This document shows positions 37,292 through 47,666 of a stretch of 64,000 nt of DNA, piece by piece (within the stretch, counting starts at the first letter, position 1; every line of letters begins with the position of its first letter). A program made the position numbers and the translations under genes. Under the pieces are notes generated by a model. It was not told the DNA's origin. It ran no database searches and was given only the letters and a program-made list of their open reading frames with translations. This DNA is from Metallosphaera yellowstonensis MK1 (GTDB taxonomy: Archaea; Thermoproteota; Thermoprotei_A; Sulfolobales; Sulfolobaceae), in contig NZ_JH597761.1 of NCBI RefSeq assembly GCF_000243315.1, positions 1,090,813 to 1,154,812 of the forward strand. The letters run 5' to 3'.

Positions 37292-39151
37292 TCAGAAGGG
37301 GGGAGAGGCCTGAGTGGGATTATAGAGGAGGTTGCCCAGGTACGGATTATAGAATGGTATTGAGGGAGAAGCGGGGGATGACATCCAATAGGTCACCAAC
37401 ATGAAGGCTATCCCGAAGGCCAACACTACCGCGTAGTACGTCCACCTGCTCACCCCATCCGTGACACTCAGCATGTTAGAAGCCCTTATCCCGAGGTAGG
37501 TGCCGAAGGCCATGACTGCCTCCATCACCAGTAGTACCCACCATGCAGCCGCAGCGTTCAGGGGATCGTGACCCAGGGAGTGAAGGAAACTGCCCCAGAA
37601 CGTGGAATATATCTGGGAGTTATGCATCCCGTAGCCGGTGGGATTCAGTATCTCGTTGAGGATTAGAGGTGATCCCCCTAGGAACTTGGGCAAGTTCCTC
37701 ACGAGGATCGAGGCGGCGAACACTGGTATCAAGGCGTAGGAGATGCTTGTGAACCCCCACTTGAGAGGAACGCCCCTCCTCTCCTCGAACTTCGCAGCAA
37801 TTAGCACAGCGAGGATAGGTACCAAGTTTATGGCGAAGTAATCTATAGGGTTGGGGTAACCGTCGTTGGAGTAACCGTAATTAGAGAGCCCAGGTACCAG
37901 CAACTTGGAGAACGAAGCCCACCCAGTCACATGGTTCAGCCATTGGTCCATCATAGAGTAAAACGGAAGTGCGTTGAGGAACTGGAATAGGACGACACCG
38001 GTCAGTAAAGTCACCGACAGTGCCAGGTCGAATCTTTTCTTGCCGGTCATTAGGTCGCTGAGCCACGGGAACCTCTTTACCTGCCAATCTATGTTGTCGT
38101 GTGGACAGGCCTTGTAACAGTCAGAGGCCAACCCGCACATGGGCGAGTTCTCCTTGCTTCCAGGGGAGGCAAACCATGGACAACCGTGGTACTTATCGTT
38201 CCCTTTCATGCAATCCTTTGTGGTACACTTCTTGCATACCTCGGGGTCTCTGGCCCTAAAGGTTCCCAGCGGGGAGATCGTGGTGGTTATAGCTAGAGGT
38301 GCACTGAGGGGACAAATGGTCCTGCAGAAGGTCCTGTCTTGGAAAAGAAGGCTGATGAAGAGTTCCAACGCCCCTATGTATATCAACACTACGGAGGTGA
38401 GCATCGGGACACCAGGGCCTCCTATACCGTAGAACTCCTCCATCCAGGTTAGCACCGAGAATCCGACCGCGGAGTAGAAGATAGTGGAGTACTTTATCGG
38501 CCACCTCAGGTCTAACCCTAGCTTCTTCCTCATCTTCTTCCACGGATGAAGTCTGTGCACCCACTCCGCCTGGCCACTGAAGGGACAAGTTTGGCACCAC
38601 GCCCTCCCGTTTGCCAGCCAGGTTAGGAGCCAGAGTAGCGGGAACCAGAAGAGCCAGCTTATGTCTGATGCGAAGTTTACCAAGGAGATCCCAGCGGGGC
38701 CCAGCTTCTGATACCCTATCAGTCCAGTGACCATGACCACATAGAATATCACGAAACTTGGAAGGATTATAGCGAAGTGTGCCCAGGTTTGTTTAAATAA
38801 CCAAGATACAAATCTAGTTATGGGGTTGGTACCCCTCAAAAGGGAGGGTCTATGTTCACAAATCTCCTTTCCAACCTCATCTGCTCTCTTCAATATCTCC
38901 CTGGGTGGTGTGACAAACACCCAGGAGTTAGTATGTGACTTAACAAACATATCCAGTACTAAGTTCACTGCGAGCACTGTTAGTGCTGTGGTAAAGAGGA
39001 GTATTCCAGTCTCTATCATGAGTACATTTCGTAAAAGTATTGAAATTCCTGTGAAGGCTCCCGTTCCTACCGTGGATACTGCAGTGTAGAGGTTGAACTT
39101 CCTCTCTGCGTTTCTTATCCTTGAAGTTAGCTTATATTCTGCCCTCTGCAT
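37292..39151 (-). CDS. NapH/polyferredoxin-like membrane protein of the fox cluster
   Basis: 619 residues with about 10 membrane helices. Cytoplasmic loops carry the NapH-type motifs [12 protein letters not shown] and [10 protein letters not shown], then a soluble Cys-rich stretch ([14 protein letters not shown], then [15 protein letters not shown]) able to hold [4Fe-4S] clusters. A tandem of helices follows. Such proteins pass electrons between quinone and ferredoxin-like partners; here the partner would be the ferredoxin-CBS protein downstream. Could support reverse electron flow to low-potential carriers, which is inference. A GGTGAG ribosome site precedes the ATG. Confidence 0.85.
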   Translation of the reverse strand: MQRAEYKLTSRIRNAERKFNLYTAVSTVGTGAFTGISILLRNVLMIETGILLFTTALTVLAVNLVLDMFVKSHTNSWVFVTPPREILKRADEVGKEICEHRPSLLRGTNPITRFVSWLFKQTWAHFAIILPSFVIFYVVMVTGLIGYQKLGPAGISLVNFASDISWLFWFPLLWLLTWLANGRAWCQTCPFSGQAEWVHRLHPWKKMRKKLGLDLRWPIKYSTIFYSAVGFSVLTWMEEFYGIGGPGVPMLTSVVLIYIGALELFISLLFQDRTFCRTICPLSAPLAITTTISPLGTFRARDPEVCKKCTTKDCMKGNDKYHGCPWFASPGSKENSPMCGLASDCYKACPHDNIDWQVKRFPWLSDLMTGKKRFDLALSVTLLTGVVLFQFLNALPFYSMMDQWLNHVTGWASFSKLLVPGLSNYGYSNDGYPNPIDYFAINLVPILAVLIAAKFEERRGVPLKWGFTSISYALIPVFAASILVRNLPKFLGGSPLILNEILNPTGYGMHNSQIYSTFWGSFLHSLGHDPLNAAAAWWVLLVMEAVMAFGTYLGIRASNMLSVTDGVSRWTYYAVVLAFGIAFMLVTYWMSSPASPSIPFYNPYLGNLLYNPTQASPPF

Positions 39152-39524
39152 GGTCTCACCACATTTGTGTGAAATTTTACATGATTAAACATATTTACAC
39201 ACAACATGGTGACTTACAGTCGAGGATAGAATATATAAATATTTCTGTTATTTGTCAACTAACTTGAAGTTTGTTATTAAATAATTTAAACTTAACCCAA
39301 AGTTAGTAGGAAAAAATGTAATGTTAATTACAGATATATTTATCGTGAGTGCTTTTCATGTTTATAAGCCAAAAATGACGCTGATGCTAATATATTCATA
39401 AGGAAGAACGACTTCTTATAAACATTAATAGGGTAGATCTATATCGTAGTTAAAAATTGTACATCGCGATTGATGGAGGAGAGGATACCCTCACCCTTCC
39501 AAGGCCTAGAGAAGATCAGAGAAC
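39152..39524. other. AT-rich spacer/promoter region, no gene seen
   Basis: Contains TATA-like tracts for the polyferredoxin gene (TTTAATCATGTAAAATT on the minus strand, about 39175-39190). No protein-like frame longer than about 25 codons is seen. Confidence 0.35.
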
Positions 39525-39857
39525 TTAAGCCCTTATCGTGTTTCCCTTAATATCTTCTTGTTGGGTTATCTCTTCGACTATCAAGTATAGGGCGGTCCTC
39601 AGGACATCACTTTTCCGATACCCTCCTCCCATCTCTTTGATATAGGAATTAATCCTCTCCTGGAGTTCCTGTGGCAACTTGACCGTGACCACAATCAGCG
39701 GCTCCCCTCCTTCCAGCCTCCTTGGAACCTGCCTCTGCTCCAATATCTGCTCCACCTTTCTCCTTATAAGGGGAGAAAGACTGTAGCCCTTACTTTCCAC
39801 AAACTTCCACAGGATCTCGGCCTTACTCTTCTCTACTTTAAATGAGTTGACTTTCAT
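39525..39857 (-). CDS. Ribbon-helix-helix transcription regulator
   Basis: 110 residues. A basic N-terminal half precedes a C-terminal RHH/CopG domain: strand LIVVTVKLP, helix QELQERINSYIKEMGG, then YRKSDVLRTALYLIVEE. RHH proteins dimerise and read DNA with the strand. The gene lies directly upstream of the polyferredoxin/ferredoxin-CBS pair on the same strand and has a tandem 9-bp repeat between its TATA box and ATG, consistent with autoregulation. It could be the local regulator of the fox Fe-S genes. Confidence 0.85.
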   Translation of the reverse strand: MKVNSFKVEKSKAEILWKFVESKGYSLSPLIRRKVEQILEQRQVPRRLEGGEPLIVVTVKLPQELQERINSYIKEMGGGYRKSDVLRTALYLIVEEITQQEDIKGNTIRA

Positions 39858-39859
39858 GA

Positions 39860-39877
39860 TGGTATTATTGGTATTAT
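39860..39877 (-). promoter_or_regulatory. Tandem 9-bp operator-like repeat before the RHH gene
   Basis: On the minus strand ATAATACCA is repeated exactly twice in tandem, ending 2 nt before the ATG. The TATA box AAATTTATAAAT is just upstream (39880-39891). Binding here would cover the start region and block initiation. Confidence 0.6.
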
Positions 39878-40039
39878 GTATTTATAAATTTTTATAAAGG
39901 AAGGGGGGATCGACGGGGTGTAAAACCAAGCCCCTTCCAGGGGCAGGGATGTGCCATTCGTACGATTTTAAGCTTCTAATCCCTCTTCATCTCAAGATTT
40001 TCTCCTCAGGTCGACACCTCTGGGAGTGGGAGCCGACCT

Positions 40040-40200
40040 CTCCCGCGATGCCTGGGGAGAGGATGACGAGGAGACCACTTCACCTGTACAGGAACTTCAC
40101 GTCCCACCTAGTCGAGACACTCCACGAACTAGGCATGTCCACGATCTACTTGGGTCACCCCTTAAACGTGGCACGTGACAACTGCAACAAGTGCATGTCA
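40040..40200 (+). pseudogene. TnpB middle fragment cut by an IS
   Basis: A frame gives HLYRNFTSHLVETLHELG then STIYLGHPLNVARDNCNKC, the region of TnpB around the second RuvC motif. It ends exactly at the left end of the IS at 40201, which therefore truncates it. Confidence 0.6.
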
Positions 40201-41288
40201 CAGCAGTCATGGGACTTTAACGTAACTTAATGATTTTCATCATCCCCGGCGGTCCGCCTAAAGGGCGCTCGAGAGCCTGAGGAACGCCTCCACGCTCCCC
40301 AGGTTCAGCTCCCCTACCAGCTCTCTGACGACGTTGTTGATGGTGAAGATCGTGAGGTAGCCCTGAAGCGTCTCCCTCCTCCAGAAGGACGAGTCCCAGG
40401 GCCTTGACGTCCCTTGGAGGTCCTCGATCTCCCACACGACAGGGCTCCTCCCCGCTGAGCGAGAGGTCGGTGGTGTAGAGGTACCTGGCGTGTGTCCCGG
40501 AGTCACGTTTACGTTCCCGGACTAGCAACTTCACCGTTATCACTCGGCCTCCCAGGGTCAGGTCGGCGTAGTAGACTCCGGGGGTCTCCCACTGGGAGGT
40601 CTTCCTCGAGGGTGTCCTGGCCGACCCTGAGCTCGGTTGGACTTGAGCCTTGACACCACGTTGTCCGTCACGAGCTTCTCGGACCAGTACTGGGGTCGAA
40701 GACTACCCTGGACACGCGGAAGGACTCCTTGAACACGTCCAACATCTGGCCACGTCGATCTCGGTCTTGAACTCGTTGACCCTCACAAATCCAACATCTT
40801 CCTCACGGCGTAGGGGAAACCATGAACGTCCTGCTTGAGGTCCACTATGGCTACCGTGAGGAGCTTGGCCCTCTCGAACCTCCCGTGGGCGTGGCAGCAG
40901 GTCCAGTGGTTCTCAGGGGTTCACGTCCCCCTGGAGCCTTGCTGTCACGGTGTCGTCTATGATGACAGGTCCCTTCACCAGCCTGACAGGACCTCCACGC
41001 GTCGTCAAGTTCTCCCAACGCCCCATCAATTCACGTTCCAACCCGAACGTCTCGGCCGCGTTCCTCACGCTGGCCCTCCCACATACCAGGACCATGAGGA
41101 TCAGTGCCAGTTAACCTTCCTGCTCCTCCCGTTCCTCCTGACCACGCCCAGCCTGTTTACCGCCCTGACCAGCCTCTCCCTAGCGAACTCGATCAGTCCT
41201 TCCGCACCTTTTCAGCAGGACGACGTCGAAAAACTTCTCGCAATACCGACTTCCCCGTATTACCTCCCTAAGATTCCCATAACTGCTG
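40201..41288 (-). mobile_element. Decayed DDE-type IS with CAGCAG ends, copy 2
   Basis: Starts CAGCAGTCATGGGACTTTAACG and ends GATTCCCATAACTGCTG. Homologous to 22527-23662, inverted and slightly shorter. It abuts GAAGTAGCCCACAAAGC (41290-41306), the end of a family-2 MITE, so it probably landed in or next to one. No target duplication is visible. Confidence 0.8.
40217..41260 (-). pseudogene. Transposase of the CAGCAG IS, copy 2, multiply frameshifted
   Basis: Same protein pieces as the copy at 22560-23646 (LLVRERKRDSG, YLTIFTINNVVREL, MVLVCGRASVRN), distributed over several frames. Indels differ from those of copy 1, so both decayed independently. Confidence 0.75.
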
Positions 41289-41471
41289 AATTGAAGTAGC
41301 CCACAAAGCTGCAGGACTCACTAAAACTTCAACTTCGTCTTCCTTTTAACCTTGGCAATGGTTCAAGGGTGTTAGATTTAAATCCAGTTTGCTAGATTTT
41401 GTCCCTCAAATAAAAATAGGCCACTATTGAGAACTAATGGACTCTCTACTGAAAAACAAAAAGATTGAAGT

Positions 41472-41834
41472 TTATCTGAACCTTCTCCTGGGTTCGTCCT
41501 CAACTACCTTATCGGAAAGGTTATTCTGCGTGTTAACTTCGAATGAACCCTGAGTCTCAACTAGTTTACCTTCCCGACCCAAGGTCAATCTCATGGAACC
41601 TCTATGGACGGAAACGAAGCCGTCCTCTATGGCGAATACCTTTCCTTGCGTCACCTTAGGTATATTTGAGTCCCACACGCTCATAAGGATTGCCCCAGTC
41701 TCATCTCCGACAAGGACATCCATAACCTGGTGGGAAGAACCATCCTTCCCTATCACGTTCCTTTTCTCACCCAGACTAACTACCTTTACTACTACGTCAG
41801 CCCTCCTTCTAGGGGCTAAGTCTTTCACTTTCAA
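41472..41834 (-). CDS. Single-OB-fold ssDNA-binding protein (SSB-like)
   Basis: 120 residues. Starts with the crenarchaeal SSB pattern (MKVKDLAPRRRADVVVKVVSLG), then the OB-fold strands with QVMDVLVGDETGAILMSVWD and a terminal VHRGSMRLTLGREGKL, followed by an acidic and basic tail (EDEPRRRFR) rather than the long Gly-rich tail of the main Sulfolobus SSB. Likely a paralogue for DNA repair or RNA binding. Confidence 0.85.
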   Translation of the reverse strand: MKVKDLAPRRRADVVVKVVSLGEKRNVIGKDGSSHQVMDVLVGDETGAILMSVWDSNIPKVTQGKVFAIEDGFVSVHRGSMRLTLGREGKLVETQGSFEVNTQNNLSDKVVEDEPRRRFR

Positions 41835-42006
41835 ACTTTTTCCACTGAGTCTAAGTAGGGAACAGTGTATATTAAATTCTTGCTAACTGTTCGCCCTTCG
41901 AGAATAGTTTTCATCTATATGACAAATATCTTAAACGCGAACTTTTCGTCGGATCCTGAAACCCCTAGGTTTATTAAATGACTGCTCTTATCTAACATGT
42001 GAAAAC

Positions 42007-42930
42007 ATGTCCAAGGTAGGATTCATAGGAGTAGGCAAGATAGGACAGACCATAGTCTACTCGTCGATAGTGAGTGGAGCTGTGGATGAGGCGGTGATTT
42101 ATGATATAATTCCCGAACTTCCCGAAAAATTTGAACATGAGCTTAGACACGCCTTCGCAACTAAAGGGATAAAGACCGAAATCCTTGGAACCAATAACCT
42201 AGACGACGTGGCAGGGATGGACATGGTAGTGATCTCGGCAGGAAAACCGAGGAAGCCGGGCATGAGCAGGAGGGACTTATTCGTTGATAATGCCAAGATA
42301 ATGATGGATTTGGCAGGTAAGCTTGCCCCTAAGAACCCAGGGGCCATCTACCTCATGGTCGCGAACCCCGTGGACATGATGGCCTCGGTCTTCATGAAGT
42401 ACTCGAAAGAGTACACGATAAGCACCGGTGACCAAGTGGAGACCATGAGGATGAGGTCGTACATAGCCAAGAAACTTAAAGTTCCTGTGACCCAGGTGGA
42501 TGGGTTCGTCGGCGGTGAACACGGGGAAGATGCGGTAGTTCTATGGAGCACTGTGAAGGTTAAGGGAAAACCCATCGATAACTTCAACATCAATAAACAG
42601 GAAGTAGAGGACTACGTGAAAAAGATACCCGGAGAGATAATCAGAGTCATGGGAGGTACCACTTGGGGACCTGGGACCATAATAGCTGACATCATAAAGG
42701 CTGTGTCTCTAAACGAGAACAGAGTCATGAGTATAGCAACTCCCAGACAGTATGAGGGACAGATAATACACGTCAGCTCACCCATAGTAGTGAGTTCCAG
42801 CATAGGGCCTAGTCTTGAGACTCTACTGGACGAGAAGGATAGATGGCACCTCAACTCTGCCATGAAGGACTTCTATGAGGCCTACATGGAGAACATGAAA
42901 CAGTTAGAGCAATCCCTGAAGCCAACCTAA
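42007..42930 (+). CDS. mdh: Malate dehydrogenase
   Basis: 307 residues of the LDH-like MDH family. Residues 5-12 give the Rossmann GFIGVGKIG motif with an acidic residue at the end of strand 2 (VIYDI), favouring NAD. The substrate loop has RRDLF, with KPGMSR upstream, and catalytic His in GGEHGED. It interconverts malate and oxaloacetate in the TCA and 3-hydroxypropionate/4-hydroxybutyrate-linked metabolism of these organisms. TATA-like GTTTATTAAATG (41969-41980) lies about 30 nt upstream of the ATG. Confidence 0.93.
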   Translation: MSKVGFIGVGKIGQTIVYSSIVSGAVDEAVIYDIIPELPEKFEHELRHAFATKGIKTEILGTNNLDDVAGMDMVVISAGKPRKPGMSRRDLFVDNAKIMMDLAGKLAPKNPGAIYLMVANPVDMMASVFMKYSKEYTISTGDQVETMRMRSYIAKKLKVPVTQVDGFVGGEHGEDAVVLWSTVKVKGKPIDNFNINKQEVEDYVKKIPGEIIRVMGGTTWGPGTIIADIIKAVSLNENRVMSIATPRQYEGQIIHVSSPIVVSSSIGPSLETLLDEKDRWHLNSAMKDFYEAYMENMKQLEQSLKPT

Positions 42931-43209
42931 CCTTTACGACCCCACCCGTTTTCGTTTTAACCTGAGGGAAGAGTACTGCGCAAGGTTTTCCGTTTCAAGT
43001 CGCCTCCATGAGAAGAGGTTTTAACGTTAAAAGTTGTTGGAATCCCCCTTTACTCGGAGATGAGATTAAAGGGAAAATCCATGTATCTTCTGTCGACGTC
43101 AGGGAGATCTTTAGCTAAGCATGTTGATTGATCTATAATTTATGCCAGAAATCGTCCTAGGAGGGATAAAAGGAAATAACGTGAGAACAAAGAACATCCC
43201 TATGCCACC
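42931..43209. other. Spacer without recognisable features
   Basis: About 280 bp between convergent genes. A short GTTTTAACGTTAAAAG palindrome at 43018-43033 is the only structure noted. Confidence 0.3.
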
Positions 43210-43689
43210 TCAGTTTATGGCCTCAGCCGTCACTGACGGGGAAATAATGAGGCTGCCTGAGCTCAAGGTTATATGGGGGAAGCTTATTATGACCTGAGCG
43301 TTCTCCGTCGGACCTACTAAGAGGTCCTTTCCTGCAACGAAGTGTATCTTAAACACGTTACTGGGCACCGTGACGGAGAATCCAGATAGCGAGGCCGTTG
43401 CGTTAGATATGTAGAGGAACACCTCGTTATACTTACCGGCAGGTATCCTGGCTGAGGCCAGGAGTGTTAGGTTCGAGCTCAACTTGAAAGTGATCGTTTT
43501 GTTGGACACGGTGACCCAACTACCGTTGACTGCGTGGAGCATTATGGAAGTAACTGTTAGATATATTGAGAGACCCGAGGGGGCGTCCTGAACGTACACC
43601 GATACGTTACCAGTTGTTCCGTATATATACCCAAGATATCCTCCTACAACCAGGACTATGACCACGAGTCCGAGGATCCAAGTCTTCAT
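43210..43689 (-). CDS. DUF4382-like membrane-anchored protein
   Basis: 159 residues: an N-terminal helix (5-25) and an extracytoplasmic beta-rich domain beginning with GNVSVYVQDAPSG, the usual start of DUF4382 domains, and including an ARIPAGKYNEVFLYIS segment. The function is unknown; members are surface proteins in Sulfolobales and bacteria. No partner gene nearby. Confidence 0.8.
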   Translation of the reverse strand: MKTWILGLVVIVLVVGGYLGYIYGTTGNVSVYVQDAPSGLSIYLTVTSIMLHAVNGSWVTVSNKTITFKLSSNLTLLASARIPAGKYNEVFLYISNATASLSGFSVTVPSNVFKIHFVAGKDLLVGPTENAQVIISFPHITLSSGSLIISPSVTAEAIN

Positions 43690-43893
43690 TGATACTTACA
43701 AGTTCACGTAAATTAAAAAATTTCTCCAGAGATCTTCACTTTTTCCGCATTATTGCCATAATAATTCCTAAGAACGCGAGACCTGACCGTGCAAGAAAAT
43801 GACAGCTCTCGTAGTCTCGCATCAGTTTAGATCCTCACCTGGAGGTGAAGAATATAGAGAAATTAATCGCAGGAGTGTTGATGGCAAGAGAAG

Positions 43894-45084
43894 TCATGAA
43901 GTGGGAAGAGTGGAGACCTTTAACGTCTCAGGACCTATAGCCAGTCCTATCATTGATAATAGAGCTCCCACTGCCAGTATGACAGTGGCTGACATGGAGA
44001 CTGGCATAGCTCCAGATAACTGCGAGATGAAGAGTTGCGTGAACCCGGCCACTATGAATGCCCCGTTGTACGAGAATCCCACTCCCGTGGCTCTGCTGAA
44101 GGTGGCGAACCTCTCTGCCAGATAGGACGGAGTTATGGCTGATGCCAGGTTAATTCCGAAACCGAAGATCACCATCGAGAGAAGGGATGGATGTCCAGAT
44201 GCGTAGAACCAGATGGCTGTGAGTAACCCCACGGCCACGCCTGCAATCCCCATGGCCTTCCTCCCCACGAAATCCGAGAGGAACCCCGAGAACAACATGG
44301 ACGGAATCCCTACAACGTTCATGACCAAGGCAAGGAGACCGTAAACCTGAGGCTTGAGGTGAAGGACTTCGCCAAGGTAGACTGGAATAAATTGGGGGCC
44401 TGCGTATATCATGACCCAAAAACCTACCATCACCAGGAGGGTCTGTATCAAGGGTGAAAGGCCCTTCAGTGGGTATTGTTTGGGAGCTTCCAGATATATC
44501 CTAGGCTCTGAGACCTTAGCCCTTATGACGAGGGCGAGTATTGCGGGTATGACTCCCACGAAGTAAATCACCCTCCAACCGTTCACGGCGAAACCTGGGC
44601 TCCTGGCCAGGTTCGTGAAGAGGAGGTCAACCAGTACGAAACCTAGTAGAGTTCCTGATTGCATTAGCCCCGAGTAGAGACCCCTCCTCGAACTGACACT
44701 CTCCATGGCAAGAGTAAATGAACTGGAGACGTCTCCCCCTATGAACATTCCCTGTACGACTCTTAGTAGAGATACTATGACGGGTGCCAATATCCCTATT
44801 TGATAATACCCTGGTAGTAAACCCGTGAGGCCTATAGATAGGGAATAGCCCAAAACGGTAACTATTAAGGCCTTCTTCCTCCCCTGAAGGTCGGCCAGCA
44901 TTCCGAACAGTAAACCTCCAAGGGGCCTCGACACCACAGTGAAAATGATGGGTAAGACTGCTCCCAGTAGACCGAAGGTGGGATAGAAGACCTTTTCCAG
45001 TATCGTTGCAGTGATCACTACTGCCCCTAGGTCGTAGGAGTCCATGACCCAGGATAAATACGCTCCTATGAAGTTGGACCTCAT
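43894..45084 (-). CDS. MFS transporter (metabolite/H+ symporter type)
   Basis: 396 residues with 12 membrane helices. The signature loop after helix 2 is [14 protein letters not shown], the MHS/sugar-porter D-x2-GR-(R/K) motif, and is repeated in the second half ([14 protein letters not shown]). Helix 1 contains [12 protein letters not shown], as in phosphate, aromatic-acid and dicarboxylate:H+ symporters of Sulfolobales. The substrate cannot be predicted. Confidence 0.88.
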   Translation of the reverse strand: MRSNFIGAYLSWVMDSYDLGAVVITATILEKVFYPTFGLLGAVLPIIFTVVSRPLGGLLFGMLADLQGRKKALIVTVLGYSLSIGLTGLLPGYYQIGILAPVIVSLLRVVQGMFIGGDVSSSFTLAMESVSSRRGLYSGLMQSGTLLGFVLVDLLFTNLARSPGFAVNGWRVIYFVGVIPAILALVIRAKVSEPRIYLEAPKQYPLKGLSPLIQTLLVMVGFWVMIYAGPQFIPVYLGEVLHLKPQVYGLLALVMNVVGIPSMLFSGFLSDFVGRKAMGIAGVAVGLLTAIWFYASGHPSLLSMVIFGFGINLASAITPSYLAERFATFSRATGVGFSYNGAFIVAGFTQLFISQLSGAMPVSMSATVILAVGALLSMIGLAIGPETLKVSTLPTS

Positions 45085-45156
45085 AAAGGCGAAAATTCAG
45101 TAGAAATTTAAAAAATTAAGTATATGCCTTTTAGGAGAACTAATTTAACGGGTTTG

Positions 45157-46590
45157 TCATCTTCTCCTCAAGATGAGTACTACAGCAAACACGATCACTA
45201 CAACAACCACTATCCCAACTATCAGTGTGGTATTGAGCCCTCCTCCGGTAGTGGGCGGAGCTGGTGGACTGCTCTGATTTGTATGCTTAGAGGTATTGCT
45301 CGGTGTAGTCGTCGACGTAGTGTTGGTCTTGGTTGGTGGGGACACTTGAGTCGGCTTAACAGCAGTGAAGGTGATGGAAGACTCCTTCTCCAACTGTACT
45401 CCCTGAGGCGTCACAGAGTAAGTGCTCACAGTGACGGTGTAACTACCTGCTTGCGGAGGAGTTATTGAGACTTGAAAAGTGGCGGAACCGTTCACTGGTA
45501 GAGTGTAGTTGAACTGCCTGGTCAAGTTTAAAGGTTCCACAAGTACCAGAAGGTAACCTTTCCCAGAGTAATTCCCTTGATTGTTAACCGTAACCTTTAT
45601 CGTGAAGGAGGAGTTAACCTGGACCTGGAAGTTGAGTATCGGTGAACCGTTTGCATAGTAGAGCTTCACTGACGGGGTGGGCAGAAACACCAGAGGTAGA
45701 AACTCGACTCTCACACTCGTGGTTCCATTAACGAAGATTACACCTGAGGGAGTCTCAGCCTGGAATCCTGTCACTTGACCCACGGAGTACTCGTACTTTC
45801 CTCCCTTTACTTGGAACGTTATCTGACTCCCCGTGGAGGTCTTGGTAGTACCGTTGAGGGTCACAGACCATTGGGTACCTGAGGGTAGACCCTGTTCCTG
45901 AAAAGTCACGTTGAACAGCTGAAGCTTAGGTGAGACGCCAACGTATAAGGGAAAGCTCTGGCTCACGGATATGTTGGAACCAGCCTTCACCAAGACGTCT
46001 AAGGTATAGACGCCACTCTGAGGAGGAGTGAACTCAAAGCCCACCTGCGTCTGGCTCCCTGCCCCTAGCGACTCCACAGGCGTGACGTTGGCATAGACTT
46101 TTCCAGCCATGGTCACGGTCTCTTCAACAAAAATCAGGGTCTGCACGTTACCTTCGTTCTTAACGTCTACAAGTAGCTCATAGTTACTACCAGGTTGTAG
46201 CTCAGGGACAGCAGACCCGTTACTCAAACTGATCACTGAGAACCCAGTTATAATTAGCTTAATGAAGGGAGGGGCGAAAGACACGTTTATGAGCTGGGAA
46301 GAATTAATGAAGAGAGTCCCTGAGGAGGGCGTGGGGATATAGTTTCCAGCCTTCGCTACACTGTACTGGAGGTATGCAGGCCCATTTACTTGGAACGTTA
46401 TCTGACTCCCCGTGGAGGTCTTGGTAGTACCGTTGAGGGTCACAGACCATTGGGTACCTGAGGGTAGACCCTGTTCCTGAAAAGTCACGTTGAACATGTT
46501 TTGAGAGGCGTTAGAACTTGTGTGGGTAACAATTAACAGGGCTGGGCTCAATAGGGTCAAGAGGATTAGGATTCCTGCAGTTTGTCTCAT
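45157..46590 (-). CDS. Surface protein with CARDB-type domains and duplicated beta units
   Basis: 477 residues from ATG 46590; chosen because a TATA box (TTTATAAA, 46617-46624) lies about 30 nt upstream, and it gives a clean signal peptide (RQTAGILILLTLLSPALLI). Two copies of a FNVTFQEQGLPSGTQWSVTL unit alternate with two CARDB-like beta domains (PELQPGSNYELLVDVKNEGN ...; QVNSSFTIKVTVNNQGNYSG ...), then a Thr/Ser/Pro stalk and a C-terminal membrane anchor ending in RRR. Exposed on the outer surface, probably as an adhesin or binding protein. Confidence 0.85.
   Translation of the reverse strand: MRQTAGILILLTLLSPALLIVTHTSSNASQNMFNVTFQEQGLPSGTQWSVTLNGTTKTSTGSQITFQVNGPAYLQYSVAKAGNYIPTPSSGTLFINSSQLINVSFAPPFIKLIITGFSVISLSNGSAVPELQPGSNYELLVDVKNEGNVQTLIFVEETVTMAGKVYANVTPVESLGAGSQTQVGFEFTPPQSGVYTLDVLVKAGSNISVSQSFPLYVGVSPKLQLFNVTFQEQGLPSGTQWSVTLNGTTKTSTGSQITFQVKGGKYEYSVGQVTGFQAETPSGVIFVNGTTSVRVEFLPLVFLPTPSVKLYYANGSPILNFQVQVNSSFTIKVTVNNQGNYSGKGYLLVLVEPLNLTRQFNYTLPVNGSATFQVSITPPQAGSYTVTVSTYSVTPQGVQLEKESSITFTAVKPTQVSPPTKTNTTSTTTPSNTSKHTNQSSPPAPPTTGGGLNTTLIVGIVVVVVIVFAVVLILRRR
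45806..45917. repeat. 112-bp intragenic direct repeat, copy 1
   Basis: Appears identical base for base to 46385-46496. It codes for the FNVTFQEQGLPSGTQ... unit. Exact identity implies recent duplication or gene conversion within the gene. Confidence 0.9.
46385..46496. repeat. 112-bp intragenic direct repeat, copy 2
   Basis: Partner of 45806-45917, 579 bp apart. Recombination between them would delete one CARDB-type domain in frame (579 is a multiple of 3). Confidence 0.9.
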
Positions 46591-46731
46591 GATCTCTGCA
46601 ACGGATAAGCTCTGCATTTTATAAATTTTTCCGATACACTCTAAAATTGTCCACAGCATCAGAGCTTACTATTTTAACCTAATTTTTAAAATAAATAAAA
46701 ATATTGTAAAGCTTAAGGATAAAGGATCTCC

Positions 46732-46974
46732 CTAACCCCAGCTGTAACCAGACCCGCCAGAGGAGCCAGAGCTACTGGAGCCTCCAGAGGAGCCTCCGGA
46801 ACTACCCGAGGAAGAGCTTCCTGACGAACTAGTCATGGTCGAAGTGGAGGTCGTCTTAGCTGTGGGAGCGTGTGATAACGCCATAGCCATGAAGACCCCT
46901 CCCACTATTAATACTACCACTACCAAAGCAATTATTCCCAGCTTTACGCCGCTCAGTCCTTTTCCGCCTCTCAT
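46732..46974 (-). CDS. Small protein with class III (pilin-type) signal and Ser/Gly-rich tail
   Basis: 80 residues from ATG 46974. A TATA element (GTTTTTTAAAAC on the minus strand, around 47001-47012) is about 30 nt upstream, supporting this start over an ATG 27 codons earlier. The N-terminus RGGKGLSGVKLGIIALVVVV fits a PibD-processed class III signal (basic-Gly before a long hydrophobic helix). The rest is a Thr/Ser then Gly/Ser-rich tail ending in SGYSWG. Could be a pilin-like filament or surface thread component. No family was recognised. Confidence 0.6.
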   Translation of the reverse strand: MRGGKGLSGVKLGIIALVVVVLIVGGVFMAMALSHAPTAKTTSTSTMTSSSGSSSSGSSGGSSGGSSSSGSSGGSGYSWG

Positions 46975-47153
46975 AGTTGATCTAATGAACTTTACCCCAC
47001 GTTTTAAAAAACTTTTACCCAAATTGGAAGATGATCTAAATTCTTTACTGTCCAAATAAATAGTCCTTTAGAAAATGTAATCATAAAAAGATTTGAAAGT
47101 TGTCTAGATTTGGGAAAAACTATTTTTAAAGATACATCCTAAGACAGCTCGAT

Positions 47154-47528
47154 ATGAGCACTGTGTCAACTCAGGAAAAGATACTCAGGATATTCGGCGG
47201 TGTACTCCTGTTGGCTTGGGCAGCGTTGCACTTTTTCCTCGGATCAGCTCTATTACGCCATCTCCCTCTAGTGGGCCAGTTTTTCTTCGTCGATGCCGTG
47301 TTAGCGATCGTAGGGGCCGTGATGATCTTCATAGGGATAAGATGGTTATACACTCCTGCGTTAGTGTTTGCATTGGTGAATTATCTGCTCTTAACAGAAT
47401 CTAGAGTTTATCCAGCCCCCGTGTTAGGCAAGCCGCTCCCAGCCATAAATTCCTACGTGATATTCACTTTCGGCCTAGATATTCTACTGATTGTGGTTTT
47501 GACAGCGCTGGTGTTGTCGATAAAGTGA
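47154..47528 (+). CDS. Four-helix membrane protein, unknown
   Basis: 124 residues with four helices (about 12-32, 40-62, 65-82, 97-122). TATA-like TTTTTAAAG lies about 25-30 nt before the ATG, leaderless. A T-tract (TCTTTTTTATAAAC) follows the stop. No motif identifies a family. Confidence 0.68.
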   Translation: MSTVSTQEKILRIFGGVLLLAWAALHFFLGSALLRHLPLVGQFFFVDAVLAIVGAVMIFIGIRWLYTPALVFALVNYLLLTESRVYPAPVLGKPLPAINSYVIFTFGLDILLIVVLTALVLSIK

Positions 47529-47666
47529 TCTTTTTTATAAACGTCCCTCCGTGATTATTCGTGGTACATTAACTTTAGGAGGTAAATTCCAGGGACATCT
47601 ATGAAACTGCCGTATACAACAGTTTGAGATAAACCGTGAAGTTTATACATTTTGTATGTGAGTTTT

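Noticed and set aside
43799..44125. 108-codon + strand frame over the MFS gene end
   Set aside because: Antisense to the transporter; no independent promoter or conserved features.
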